A stretch of DNA of 64,000 bases, from positions 58,257-122,256 of the forward strand of contig CANJMF010000007.1 of assembly GCA_947475895.1 (NCBI GenBank). The letters are read 5' to 3'. The position numbers were made by a program, and so were the translations under genes. Shown here piece after piece: positions 14,060 to 22,998 of this stretch. Within the stretch, counting starts at the first letter, position 1; every line of letters begins with the position of its first letter. The DNA is from Fidelibacterota bacterium. Its GTDB lineage: Bacteria > Pseudomonadota > Alphaproteobacteria > Rhodospirillales > Rhodospirillaceae. The notes under the pieces were generated by a model. It had not been told where the DNA came from. It searched no databases and saw only the letters and a program-made list of their open reading frames with translations.

Positions 14060-16954
14060 TTACATCTTGAACCGAAGGCCCGCGCGGAACACGCGGCCCA
14101 ACAGGTCGTATGTCGCCCCTTGAATCGCGGGCGCGTAGTTAAACGGATTGCTGCCGGGTCCTTTGCGCGCGATCGGCGGATCGGTGTTCATGATGTTCTG
14201 GATATTGAGGAACAGCTCCGCACCCGACTTATCGTCGCGCCAGTGAAGCTTGTACCCAAAGTTAAAGTCGATAAAGAGCGCCGATTCGACGTGGTTGTTG
14301 GTGGTGGTCTGGGCGTTGCCCACAACAGCTGGACATCCGCTTGAGCATTCGATCCATTGCGGGAAATTCTGCTGGCGCGGAGTCCAGCGGAAGCCGAACC
14401 CAACGTTGTACGGATCGTTGGCGTAGTTCACCGTTGCATTCACACGCCACGAAGCGACGCCGCCGCCGGCAACGTAGCCCGCGTATTGCACCGGGCGGTC
14501 GCCCGGGAAGCCGGTGTAAGTGGTGTAGCTGATGATATGCGTCAACAACACGCGCGCGCCGACCGCACCTTCCGCAGAGTCGATGAACGTCGAAAGGTTC
14601 GTGCGATAGCTGGCTTCGAAGTCCAGCCCCCGCATCGTTTCCGTCGCGAAGTTCAGCGGCTGTGTAAAGCCTATGATTTCGGTTGTTTGTCCGGCGGAAT
14701 TTTTGACGCGCGAGAAGGAGCTACACGTGAAGGTGAGACCTTGCTGACAGAAGTTTACAGCTTGCTGCACCGACACCGAGTTGATGCCGCCGGTGATGTG
14801 GATGCGATAGTAATCCACCGACGTGCTGAAGCCCGACAGCCACGACGGCTGCAGAACCAAGCCGATACCGAGATCGTTCGACTTTTCGGGCCCGAGGTTC
14901 GGGTTGCCGCGCGTTGTCGATGTGAGTGGGATCGGCGAGTTCGTTTGCGGATCGACCAACGAAATGTGCGTCGTCGTACCGGTGTTATAAAGATCCAACA
15001 GGGTTGGTTCGCGGATATTGCGCGACTGCGTGACGCGCAGGCGCAAGTCGTCGACCGGGCTGTAACTGGCGCCGATCTTGTAGGTATAGGTGCCGCCAAA
15101 GGTAGAGTAATTCGTGTAGCGAATGGCGCCGTTCAGATCGAGTGCCTTGGCCCACGTTTCACCTTTGGCCAGCGGCACCACGGTCTCGGCGTAGAGATCG
15201 TGAACCGAGAACGAGCCTGAGAAGGGCGCACCGACACCGAACAAGAAGACCGAGTTCGTGGGATCGACAGTGTTTGCCAAGCTTCCCGATTCACGGCGGT
15301 ATTCATAACCAACCGCTAACGAAACAGGACCGGCCCAAGTGGAGAGCGGCTCGCCCGCGATGTTCGCTGCCAGATTTCTTTGGTTCAGGCGTTGCTTGCC
15401 GACCGCGTAGAGGCCTTGAACATAATCGACCGCCGCCTTGCTGTTCACGCCGGCGCCAAAGACGTTGTAAGGCACGCACCCATCGTTCGGGTTGGTAAGC
15501 GTCGAACGGCAAACGATTTGGCCATTGGGCCTGCGCACGGCATCCACGGCTTGGAGATAACGCGCACTGTGCAGGGAGATGCCCTTTTGCGTGCTCATCG
15601 CCGTTCCCGTGCCGAGATGCGCGTCCCACTTCCAACCAGTTTCGAAGATGTCGAATCGTCCTTCGGCGCCGATCAGGAAGCGCACAACCTTACGATCGAA
15701 AATCGGGCGCGTGTTGTCGAGGTCCGGATTGGTCGTGCCGAGGTTGAAGGTTGGACCCGCAGCCACCAGTGCCGGCCGCAGCGATTCCGGCAGGAAGGCG
15801 TTGTCGGTCTTCAGCGTTAAACCATTGGTGCCGAAGTACCCCGTCTGAATAGGGAGGCCTTGCGAGAACGAAAAGAGATGCCCCCAGGATGCTTGACCAT
15901 AGACCTGGAAATTATCGGTCACGTCAAAGCTCGCGCGCGTAAAGAGGTTTTGACGGTTTTCACGCGGCACGGCCGCCAGACCATAATCCGCAGAAATTTG
16001 CAGCGCGTTCCAACTACCGCCGCGCATCAGTCCGCCGCCGGTAGTGTAAATATCGCCGTATTGGAGTTGATAGATCGAGCCATTGGGGCCGAAGGACGTA
16101 CCTTTGAGCGGCCCCAGGAGAATGGTGCCGCCGCGGCTGGCATTACCGATCGATACCGAGTCCGCCGCAAGAATATTGGGTTGGCCGTTGGTCGCGGTGT
16201 ACTGCGGATTATTGATGAACATATAACCCTTGCGGTTCCACGGACGGTCGTAGGTCATCAGACCTTCGTTGCGCACATGCTCGCCGCTAATGAGGACGTG
16301 ACCGCGATCATCGGCGAAGCCCATACCGCCGGTTAAGCCCACCTTGTAGTTCGCCGTGTCACCGTAGTTGGTTACGCCGCCGGACACTTCGCCTTTGACA
16401 CCGGTGTACTTGGTATCGAGCACGAAGTTGACGATGCCCGTGAGCGCGTCGGAACCGTAAGCCGCCGCCGCACCGCCGGTCACCACGTCGACGCGCTCGA
16501 TGAGGGATTGCGGAAGTTCGCTGGTGTCCACGATGCCGGTGAGAATCGAGCCGACCGTGCGCTGGCCGTTCAACAGCACAAGGGTGCGGACTGTACCAAG
16601 ACCGCGCAGGTTCAAGCCGTTGATGGCGCCCGTGCCCGCGCTGATGGTCTGCGCGGTTGAGGTCGGCGTCTGACTGTTGGCGATTGCCGGCAGTTGGTTG
16701 ATGGCGTCCGCGAGGTTGCTGGTTGCGGTGTTTTCCAGGGCCTCGACCCCGATCACCGTCACCGGTGTCGGCGCTTCATAGCCGTCGCGTACGACGCGAG
16801 AACCCGTAATGACGATTTCTTCCGGCGCCTGCTCGGCCGTCTGTGCGGACTTGGCCGCCGTCTGCGCGTAAACCGCCGTGGAAAAGCCTGTTGCGACCAT
16901 CACCACAGTCGAAATGGCAGTCGTCGACATCAGCAAAATACTGGAACGTTTCAT
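14060..16954 (-). CDS. TonB-dependent outer-membrane receptor
   Basis: The 964-aa protein has a signal peptide ending near VYAQ, a TonB-box-like stretch (EEIVITGSR), a plug domain (about 60-180, with INGLNLRGLGTVRTLVLLNGQR and GGAAAAYGSDALTGIVNFVL), and a long 22-strand-type barrel ending in FRAGLRFKM. This is the large alphaproteobacterial receptor class often used for plant polymers, aromatic compounds or metal complexes; the ligand is unknown. A purine-rich GGGGGATTTT lies just before the ATG. A 376-bp gap separates it from the upstream pair of exported proteins on the same strand, so it probably has its own promoter. Confidence 0.93.
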   Translation of the reverse strand: MKRSSILLMSTTAISTVVMVATGFSTAVYAQTAAKSAQTAEQAPEEIVITGSRVVRDGYEAPTPVTVIGVEALENTATSNLADAINQLPAIANSQTPTSTAQTISAGTGAINGLNLRGLGTVRTLVLLNGQRTVGSILTGIVDTSELPQSLIERVDVVTGGAAAAYGSDALTGIVNFVLDTKYTGVKGEVSGGVTNYGDTANYKVGLTGGMGFADDRGHVLISGEHVRNEGLMTYDRPWNRKGYMFINNPQYTATNGQPNILAADSVSIGNASRGGTILLGPLKGTSFGPNGSIYQLQYGDIYTTGGGLMRGGSWNALQISADYGLAAVPRENRQNLFTRASFDVTDNFQVYGQASWGHLFSFSQGLPIQTGYFGTNGLTLKTDNAFLPESLRPALVAAGPTFNLGTTNPDLDNTRPIFDRKVVRFLIGAEGRFDIFETGWKWDAHLGTGTAMSTQKGISLHSARYLQAVDAVRRPNGQIVCRSTLTNPNDGCVPYNVFGAGVNSKAAVDYVQGLYAVGKQRLNQRNLAANIAGEPLSTWAGPVSLAVGYEYRRESGSLANTVDPTNSVFLFGVGAPFSGSFSVHDLYAETVVPLAKGETWAKALDLNGAIRYTNYSTFGGTYTYKIGASYSPVDDLRLRVTQSRNIREPTLLDLYNTGTTTHISLVDPQTNSPIPLTSTTRGNPNLGPEKSNDLGIGLVLQPSWLSGFSTSVDYYRIHITGGINSVSVQQAVNFCQQGLTFTCSSFSRVKNSAGQTTEIIGFTQPLNFATETMRGLDFEASYRTNLSTFIDSAEGAVGARVLLTHIISYTTYTGFPGDRPVQYAGYVAGGGVASWRVNATVNYANDPYNVGFGFRWTPRQQNFPQWIECSSGCPAVVGNAQTTTNNHVESALFIDFNFGYKLHWRDDKSGAELFLNIQNIMNTDPPIARKGPGSNPFNYAPAIQGATYDLLGRVFRAGLRFKM

Positions 16955-17330
16955 AAAATCCCCCCGGTAAAAACTTTTTAGCTAAGTCGCAAGCGATTGA
17001 GCCTGCGGCGAACAACGACTCCCACGTCGTCGACGCTCTGGCGCTAAATCGCCAGAACGTTGAAAGAAATAAATCTTGCTACGATAGGGCGGTCAAGGAG
17101 GGGTTTTTGTAAATTGATAAAATCTCACAAACCTCATAGCTCACGACATGAAGTCGGCGTATGCGTGTTCGCCTTTCGCATGCGCGACGCACGAAGCGCA
17201 GCGAACAAACCTACATGCGGCAAGAATCAAAAACCCGATGACGATGTCGTCGAGCTTCTGAGATCCGCGTGTCCTTCCCTAAATACTGGGAAGGTGATTT
17301 GCGATTTTTGAGCGCGACTGTTGCGCGAGT
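16955..17330. other. Intergenic region upstream of the TonB receptor
   Basis: No gene is seen in these 376 bp. TCTGGCG/CGCCAGA at 17037-17056 is a perfect 7-bp dyad with a CTAAAT centre, about 80 bp upstream of the receptor start and well placed for an operator. A second hairpin, CCTTCCC/GGGAAGG at 17273-17294, lies 36 bp past the stop of the gene at 17331 but lacks a T-run on that strand. Confidence 0.4.
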
Positions 17331-18470
17331 CTATTTCGCTGCGCTGGTGTCGGCGAATTGCTTGGCCACAGGCGCATCCACTTCAGCGACTTCTTTATCA
17401 GGATGCACAACACGCACCTGCACCATCTTCACGTCATACGACCCCGAAATGGCGGTGTTTTTGCCTGTTTTTGGATCGGGGAAGCCATCCGCCAGCTTGA
17501 TCAGCGCGCGATAGATCGAGCCCCACGCTTCCTGACCATAGCTGAGGTGATGAGTCGAAGATGTTCTGTTGCGGCTGGCATGCAGCGTTTCAATATCGAC
17601 ATAGCCGCCGATAAGTCCTTGAGCGCCTTCAGGCGTTAGTTTTAGCTCGAAGCGCGCATCGCGCATCAAATCATAAGGCGCCGTCTGATAAGCCGTTTCG
17701 TGAGGACTGAGGAAATCCATCGGCTGGGTCATCAACACGCCGTTCACGATTTTGCCTTTGGCGGAATGGATGTATTGCTTGCCCCACTCCATATCAACGC
17801 GCTGCGTACCGCCGGGCAGAAATTCATTGCCCGTCGCGTCGGCGACAAGATACTCACGGCCGCGATAGCTGGTAATCGTCACGTCGTCGTCGTTGACGAG
17901 GCTGTCGACGTCCGTCAACTCGATCATCGCGCGATTGATGTTCGCTTTGATCAGATTGAGTTTGTAGAAGTTGCGGACGGAACCGGCCTCACGAAAGCCG
18001 TTATAACAGCCGATCACACGAAAGAGCTGGTTGTCGATGCCGGGCTTGCCTTCCGGCGACGTGAAATCCGTTGGCTTCACCTTGCCGTCGAGATCAAGCC
18101 CGCGCGACGTCTTGCCGCCCGCGAAGCGATAAGGGAATTGATCCGGTTCGGTCTTCGGAAACCAGATATCGGCTTCTTGGCGCAACTGCGTGTCGATGAC
18201 CGTCCGCTTCGCGCCGCCTTCTGGGAAGGCCGCCTTGAATTGTTCGCGCGGTCCGAGCTCGACGAGACCCTCGGGGCATTCCGCTTTGGCGCCTTCAGAT
18301 TCGTTGACGCTCAACTGGATATAAGAGAAAGCGTAACCGATGGCGCGGCCCGCAGGCGCGGTGTCGTCGGCATATGCAGCGCTTCCACTCCACATCGCCA
18401 AGGCAACGCCGGCCTTCACGATATGGGAAACCGTCAATGAACGTCGTGACATCACTTGTGCTTTTTTCAT
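17331..18470 (-). CDS. Exported protein of unknown function, partner of PF03640-repeat protein
   Basis: The 379-aa protein has an N-terminal export signal with MSRRSLTVSHIVKAG and a probable cleavage after AAYA. The mature part has only two Cys (ECPEG and IGCYNG) and no family I can name; it looks like a mixed alpha/beta globular domain with a Pro/Lys-rich C-terminus. AGGAG precedes the ATG at 18470. The start overlaps the stop of the upstream PF03640-repeat gene by ATGA, so the two are made together and probably act in the same envelope process. The TonB receptor follows downstream on the same strand. Confidence 0.78.
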   Translation of the reverse strand: MKKAQVMSRRSLTVSHIVKAGVALAMWSGSAAYADDTAPAGRAIGYAFSYIQLSVNESEGAKAECPEGLVELGPREQFKAAFPEGGAKRTVIDTQLRQEADIWFPKTEPDQFPYRFAGGKTSRGLDLDGKVKPTDFTSPEGKPGIDNQLFRVIGCYNGFREAGSVRNFYKLNLIKANINRAMIELTDVDSLVNDDDVTITSYRGREYLVADATGNEFLPGGTQRVDMEWGKQYIHSAKGKIVNGVLMTQPMDFLSPHETAYQTAPYDLMRDARFELKLTPEGAQGLIGGYVDIETLHASRNRTSSTHHLSYGQEAWGSIYRALIKLADGFPDPKTGKNTAISGSYDVKMVQVRVVHPDKEVAEVDAPVAKQFADTSAAK

Positions 18471-19852
18471 TGCGCACTCCTGTTTGATTCTTCGCCGTCG
18501 CGGTTCGAATAAATGTCGCGATAGACCATCGCTTGAAAACCGTTGCGCGAACCGTTGAATTCGCCCCAACCATGACCGTTGATGTCGGTTGGCTTTGTGT
18601 CGCCGTACCCGCGGTTGCCGGCGAAGGTGTAGACCGGGCGTTCGCGGAAGGTCCAAACATTGAGGGCGCCGGGCGTTTTGGCCGTCGCGCGTTTGCCGGT
18701 CTTGGGATCGATATACATCGTGCCCCACACCGTGTTTCCGGTCTTTGCGCCTACGGGTGCAATGACATACGGGAAGACTTTCACGCAAAGCTCAGGATCA
18801 CCGCCGCCGCACACGGCATAGCGATAAGCCTGCGGCGCTTCCGGATAATCGCAGCTAAGCTGATCGAGGGCATCGTCGTTGCAATTGTATTTGTAGATTG
18901 TGCGCTGTTGTGAATCGCCGATCACAAGTCCGACGAGGGTTTTCTTCATGGTGAACCCTTGCGGCAAATCCGGCGCCATTTGCGTATAGACGTTATGCCA
19001 ACGCGGGATGTCGCTGCCGTCCAGGCCGCCGACCTTCCGGTCGTTCACGTAGCGATAAATCGGCATTGCGCGGAACGCCCATTGCCGCACGCCTGGCGAA
19101 CGCTCGAACGTCGTCCATTCACCAAGGGGTCTGGCATAATCCGGTGCCAGCACCGGCTGCCATCCATCGAGACACGCGCCGGCGCAGTTCGACTTATTGC
19201 GGTTGTCGCCATCGTACGTATAAACCGACCAGCCATCGCGGAGCTCGACCTGCCGCCCGCGCATATTTGTCGAGACCCTGAACTGCGATGGAACGTTCGC
19301 GTCCGGGCCAATTGGTTCGCGTACAGCGCCAACTTCCGAGATCGACGACATGGTCGTTCCACCGAGGGTATCGCCGGGCTTCTTGTCTAAAATGGATGAA
19401 TAGATCGGCCAGGCTTCATAGGCCCACTGCTTGCGGCCATCGGGACGGTCGATAATCGTCCACTCGCCCACCGGCTTTGAGTCGGCGGCGGCGTACAACG
19501 GCGGCCACATCGCCGTGCAGGATTTGCGTGTCTCCAACTCAGGCAGTTCGAGCCCGCCCGGATAGGGACTCATGAGGCCCGAATTCACCTGCTGAATTTT
19601 GTCTTCACATAACGTTTTGCCTTGCACGTCGCCGGCATCGCCATTGCGCAGACCGCGCTTGGGCCATTTATAAAGTGTGTGACCTTGCGCATCGGCAAAG
19701 ACAGGGCCTTCCAATTCGGTTGGAACGACTTGAACACCCGGCGGCATGGGTGCGCGGATATAATCTTCGCCTGTGCGGCTGGCGGCATGTGCGCCACCGA
19801 CGGCGATGAATGTCATCACCGAAACGCTCAGGACATTGCGCAAAATTCGCAT
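18467..19852 (-). CDS. Secreted protein with PF03640-type (YxFxxD lipoprotein) repeats
   Basis: The 461-aa protein has a Sec signal cleaved near AHAAS. It then carries three or four copies of a secreted repeat of the PF03640 type: HTLYKWPK with CTAMWPPLYAA, WSVYTYDGDNRNKSNCAGAC with WQPVLAP, and a divergent RTIYKYNCNDDALDQL copy. Each is followed by a W-T-F/I-R-x-x-G-x-x-Q-W-A-type half ending in PIY or PVY. Six or more Cys suggest disulfides in the periplasm. The family is linked to envelope lipoproteins without a firm function. It has no lipobox here. It is translationally coupled to the gene at 17331. Confidence 0.82.
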   Translation of the reverse strand: MRILRNVLSVSVMTFIAVGGAHAASRTGEDYIRAPMPPGVQVVPTELEGPVFADAQGHTLYKWPKRGLRNGDAGDVQGKTLCEDKIQQVNSGLMSPYPGGLELPELETRKSCTAMWPPLYAAADSKPVGEWTIIDRPDGRKQWAYEAWPIYSSILDKKPGDTLGGTTMSSISEVGAVREPIGPDANVPSQFRVSTNMRGRQVELRDGWSVYTYDGDNRNKSNCAGACLDGWQPVLAPDYARPLGEWTTFERSPGVRQWAFRAMPIYRYVNDRKVGGLDGSDIPRWHNVYTQMAPDLPQGFTMKKTLVGLVIGDSQQRTIYKYNCNDDALDQLSCDYPEAPQAYRYAVCGGGDPELCVKVFPYVIAPVGAKTGNTVWGTMYIDPKTGKRATAKTPGALNVWTFRERPVYTFAGNRGYGDTKPTDINGHGWGEFNGSRNGFQAMVYRDIYSNRDGEESNRSAQ

Positions 19853-20291
19853 CTGTGTTTCCCGAACAATAAAAGCGGCGCACGTGCACCAAGGCTAACC
19901 AATTAGGCGCTGTGGATAATTCGCGCGCAAATCATTTTGCCTAAGGCATCCCAATACCGCGCGTAATGAGGGTGCGGTGCAGCATGATTTGCGGCAGCGC
20001 ACAAAAAGATGTGCGCGTATGCATTTTATGGCTTTAGGAGCGGCCTTTCGCGGCGCCTGCGAGATGCCAGCTTTCAAAACGCCATCACGCCAGCATCCGC
20101 GCTGCACGCGCCGGCCGAAAAACGCGCATGAGCAAGACTAATGACCTTTTGATAAAATGCGTGCGTGCGTCCCATGGGTTGTGGGTCGGGATTTCGCGGC
20201 GACGTCGCGCGTCTCTATAATGCACGACGAAAAACGGCCCCTTCATGCAAAGGGGCCGTTTTGTTTTTGGGCGTGTTGTCCGGCTTAAAGC
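19853..20291. other. 439-bp gene-free region
   Basis: No coding region is convincing. It should hold the promoter of the exported pair at its left end and the terminator of the FAH gene at its right end. A GCGCAC/GTGCGC hairpin with an A-rich loop lies at 19997-20016. A DnaA-box-like TGTGGATAA occurs at 19920-19928 without neighbours of its kind. Confidence 0.4.
20231..20268 (-). terminator. Bidirectional intrinsic terminator, near-copy of the tRNA-Pro terminator
   Basis: AAAACGGCCCCTT and AAGGGGCCGTTTT pair perfectly over 13 bp with a CATGCA loop (20231-20262), with A-runs before and T-runs after, so it can work in both directions. It closes the leftward FAH gene 30 bp downstream of its stop. 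Stem and 3' flank closely match the terminator at 13093. Confidence 0.88.
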
Positions 20292-21191
20292 TTAGACGGG
20301 CTCGTCGATGATCGGATTGCGCAGCATGCCGATGCCTTCGATTTCAGTCTCGATGACCTCGCCTGCCTTGAGCCACGGCAACGTCGTGTCCTTAGGATCG
20401 TACTTCGGATGCGTGTCCGCGATCGTGCCGGCTGTGGTTCCGGTCGTCACGCAATCGCCCGGGTTAAAGGTGATGAAGCTGGTCAGCAGTTCAACAATCT
20501 CCGGCACCTTGCGGTACATGCTCTTCGTGTTGTCGTTTTGCGTCAGCTTGCCGTTACGGCGCAGCATGATGTTGAGGCCGTCGCCGCCCGGCGGAAGTTC
20601 GTCGGCGGTCACAAACTCAGGTCCCATGGGCTTGGTTTTGTCGCTGCCTTTTCCTAGCACGAGATCGATGGCTTGCCAGCCGCGAATAGACCCGTCGTTG
20701 AACACGGTGTAACCGGCGACATACGGGAGAAAATCTTTTTCCTTTACGTGCTTGGCGCGTTTGCCAAAGACAAACACCAGTTCAACTTCGTAGTCGAACG
20801 TCGGCATCGCGCGCGGAACCTGCAGCGGTTCGTTGTGGGCGGCGAAGGGCTCGGATCCGATGGCGAAATAACGCGGGTTATCCGCCTTGCCGACTTTTTC
20901 GCCGCGCGCGGCCTGAACAGGGCCGGCATGAGACGGGTAGTTGGTGCCGATGCCGAAGAACTTCGGCGGATGCGGAATCACGGGCAGATATTTCAGGCCT
21001 TCCAGCGAGCGATGGGCGCTGGCCGGCGCCTTCTGGGCCACTTCGCCTGCGCGTTTCAAAAGGTCGTTCTGGATGAGGCCGACCAACGTCCGCGGCAGGC
21101 GCGCGTCGGCAAGGCTCAGGTCCACCAGATCGGAACCGAGGCGCACGCCGACGGTTTCAACGCCGTTTTTGTCAAAAGTGATAAAGCGCAT
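20292..21191 (-). CDS. Fumarylacetoacetate hydrolase-family protein
   Basis: The 299-aa enzyme belongs to the FAH superfamily (hydrolysis or decarboxylation of 1,3-dicarbonyl acids in aromatic catabolism). The metal ligands are visible as E135 and E137 in FDYEVELVF and D166 in NDGSIRGWQ. GIGTNYPSHAG, KGSDKTKPMGPEFV and the C-terminal PGDCVTTGTTAGT turn are also typical. The ATG at 21191 has AAAGGA upstream. It follows the Tat-signal amidohydrolase-like gene by 30 bp, which suggests a two-gene catabolic unit; the substrate is not known. Confidence 0.9.
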   Translation of the reverse strand: MRFITFDKNGVETVGVRLGSDLVDLSLADARLPRTLVGLIQNDLLKRAGEVAQKAPASAHRSLEGLKYLPVIPHPPKFFGIGTNYPSHAGPVQAARGEKVGKADNPRYFAIGSEPFAAHNEPLQVPRAMPTFDYEVELVFVFGKRAKHVKEKDFLPYVAGYTVFNDGSIRGWQAIDLVLGKGSDKTKPMGPEFVTADELPPGGDGLNIMLRRNGKLTQNDNTKSMYRKVPEIVELLTSFITFNPGDCVTTGTTAGTIADTHPKYDPKDTTLPWLKAGEVIETEIEGIGMLRNPIIDEPV

Positions 21192-21220
21192 GGGAAAATC
21201 CTTTTCGCGTTCGAGCGCCC

Positions 21221-22027
21221 TTAGGCGACTAAATTGGAATGAGTTTGCAATGTCACCGCTTCGGCCACCGCGTGTTGGGGCAGCATGCCCCACCAGTAGG
21301 TGTGGACCGGAATAGCGGAAACGGACCCAGCATTCGCGCCGGCATTCGCCACAGTGTTGGAGAAACGAATGTTGCTCCAACGGCCTTGCAGCGCCGCGAC
21401 CGCGCCGGCGGCATCGATCTGCCGTGCCGCGCGGCTTTCGGCAACGACGGGCGTGTCGGAACCGAATGCGGCGGGGATCGAAGGCTGAACGAAAACCAGC
21501 GCGCCGCGCCGGTTCAATTCATTCCACACCGGCACGAACGAAGGATCAGTGAGCCAACGGTCGCCGTAGCTGGTCATGACCGTCACGCCGCCGACCACGT
21601 CTTGATCTTGGGTGCGGGCGATTTCCTGGAAAACGCCGGCATGGTCGCCGAGATCCGGCAAGCTCGCCAAAACCACGAACTGTCCTGCGCGCGCGCGTGC
21701 GATGGACACCGCATGGGCATTGCAAAGATGCGTGAGCGCACGACCGCGCGCGACGTTATCGATTCCTGGAACTGCGTAAGAAATAAACGCGCGAGCAGTC
21801 GCGTCACGGCCCTGCTCCGCCGACCAGTTCATCCAGCCGTCGCGGACGCCGTTAGGACTGACATCGTCAGGAGAGACGACGTGGTTATGCATCGCGTTGA
21901 TCGAAATTTCGCCGTCGGATGCATTGGCTAAGCGTGGGCTCAGGCCCAACAAAGCCGAACCGAGCGCGACCCGCCCCATAAAGCTCCGTCGGTGCAAAGG
22001 CGCTGGCGTATCGGTGCCATGTGTCAT
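21221..22027 (-). CDS. Tat-exported amidohydrolase-like protein, probably degenerate active site
   Basis: The 268-aa product has a twin-arginine signal (HRRSFMGRVALGSALLGL) and then an amidohydrolase-2 (ACMSD-like) TIM-barrel start: AMHNHVV keeps an HxH-like pair, and GGVTVMTSYGDRWLTDPSF with VWNELNRRGALVFVQP follows the family order. The His normally present at the VFVHP position is Gln here. The C-terminal half is short and lacks the SHGGG-type metal segment. It is either a non-catalytic relative or a truncated one. It is upstream of and probably co-transcribed with the FAH gene. Confidence 0.7.
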   Translation of the reverse strand: MTHGTDTPAPLHRRSFMGRVALGSALLGLSPRLANASDGEISINAMHNHVVSPDDVSPNGVRDGWMNWSAEQGRDATARAFISYAVPGIDNVARGRALTHLCNAHAVSIARARAGQFVVLASLPDLGDHAGVFQEIARTQDQDVVGGVTVMTSYGDRWLTDPSFVPVWNELNRRGALVFVQPSIPAAFGSDTPVVAESRAARQIDAAGAVAALQGRWSNIRFSNTVANAGANAGSVSAIPVHTYWWGMLPQHAVAEAVTLQTHSNLVA

Positions 22028-22352
22028 GATGTCTCCTCCCTATTTCAAATCCATCAACTCAGAGGGGGCCTAGAGCGCCAACCTCGACGGACGAGAGACA
22101 ATACCCGTGCCGCACAGGCGCACAAGAGAGTCGTATATTGAGTAAGCAGCCGTCAGTTATAGACGGGCCGGGACATTTTTTGCTTGCGCTGCACTCACCC
22201 GCCCAACGTGCACATTTATAATAACGGCGCGCTAAGTTATTGATAAATCGACATATCATTTCGACCGAATCTTTCAGTCACGCCAATACAAAACCATGCG
22301 CTTCCCCGTTAGGCTGGGGCTGGAATTTCGAGCCGATTTTAGGAGAACGCGC
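22028..22352. other. 325-bp intergenic region with divergent promoters
   Basis: No gene is seen here; the right half is A/T-rich and should carry the promoter of the repeat protein at 22353. AATAAC and GTTATT form a short dyad near 22220-22241. Nothing else was recognised. Confidence 0.35.
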
Positions 22353-22856
22353 GTGTCAAAGACCTTCCGCATCTTTGCGACCTTGGTGATTGCATCGCTT
22401 CCTGTCGCGGGCGCTTATGCCGCCGACAAAGCAGCGGCCAACCAGCAAACATCTTCCGGAACCATCATCTGGGATGCAAAGTCCGAACCCGCGGCGGCCA
22501 GCGCGGGACCGAACGGCACCATTATCTGGAACGACTCACCGGCTGCGAAAACGCGTGCACCGGCCAGCGCATTTGCCGGCAACGCCGCTTCGGATAAGAA
22601 TGGAATCATCTGGGACGAACCCGCCCGCCCCGGGTCGTCGAAACCGACAGCGCAAGCACAACGCCCGGCACCGACCGCCGCAAACGATAGCGCCGGACCG
22701 TGCCGCGAGTTTCAAACGCACATCATGATCGACGGTAAGTCGGAACCGGCGCACGGCACCGCCTGCCGCCAGCCGCCAGCCCGACGGCACATGGCGCGTC
22801 GTCAATCGCTAACGGTTAGACTTCCGGCTCGGGTGTTCGCAGCGCGATGTGAATAA
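22353..22856 (+). CDS. Exported surface-antigen-like protein, C-terminus frameshifted
   Basis: The protein has a signal peptide ending GAYAA, then three copies of a G(T/I)IIW(D/N) unit (GTIIWDAKSEP, GTIIWNDSPAA, GIIWDEPARPG). The C-terminal domain CREFQTHIMIDGKSEPAHGTAC is like the tail of 17-kDa/RT0821-type surface antigens. That tail should continue RQPDGTWRVVNR and stop at 22812. A 7-bp tandem duplication (CCGCCAG at 22766-22772 and 22773-22779) shifts the frame, and the actual product runs 15 codons further, to 22856. The GTG at 22353 has AGGAG upstream. The altered end overlaps the convergent gene at 22816. Confidence 0.8.
   Translation: MSKTFRIFATLVIASLPVAGAYAADKAAANQQTSSGTIIWDAKSEPAAASAGPNGTIIWNDSPAAKTRAPASAFAGNAASDKNGIIWDEPARPGSSKPTAQAQRPAPTAANDSAGPCREFQTHIMIDGKSEPAHGTACRQPPARRHMARRQSLTVRLPARVFAARCE
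22766..22779 (+). repeat. 7-bp tandem duplication causing a frameshift
   Basis: CCGCCAG occurs twice in direct succession. Deleting one copy restores the conserved tail QPDGTWRVVNR followed by a stop, which shows that the duplication is the lesion. Confidence 0.85.
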
Positions 22857-22998
22857 ACACGCCTGGAATGGCGATGATGATCGCCTGGGCACTCATGGAT
22901 ACCCATTGCCAGAATTCTTCGGTCCACCAGACCACACCGACCCAGATCGCAAACCAGAACAGGAAGTTGATCCAACGTCCGATGGTTCTCGGCTTCAT
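22816..22998 (-). CDS. Small tryptophan-rich membrane protein
   Basis: The 60-aa product has two hydrophobic segments (INFLFWFAIWVGVVWW and SAQAIIIAIPGVFIHIAL) and a basic N-terminus, and is clearly an inner-membrane peptide. No family is recognised. Its ATG overlaps the stop of the TPR gene (ATGA), so it is translated with it. It may be a membrane partner of the TPR/glycosyltransferase-like protein. Confidence 0.7.
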   Translation of the reverse strand: MKPRTIGRWINFLFWFAIWVGVVWWTEEFWQWVSMSAQAIIIAIPGVFIHIALRTPEPEV

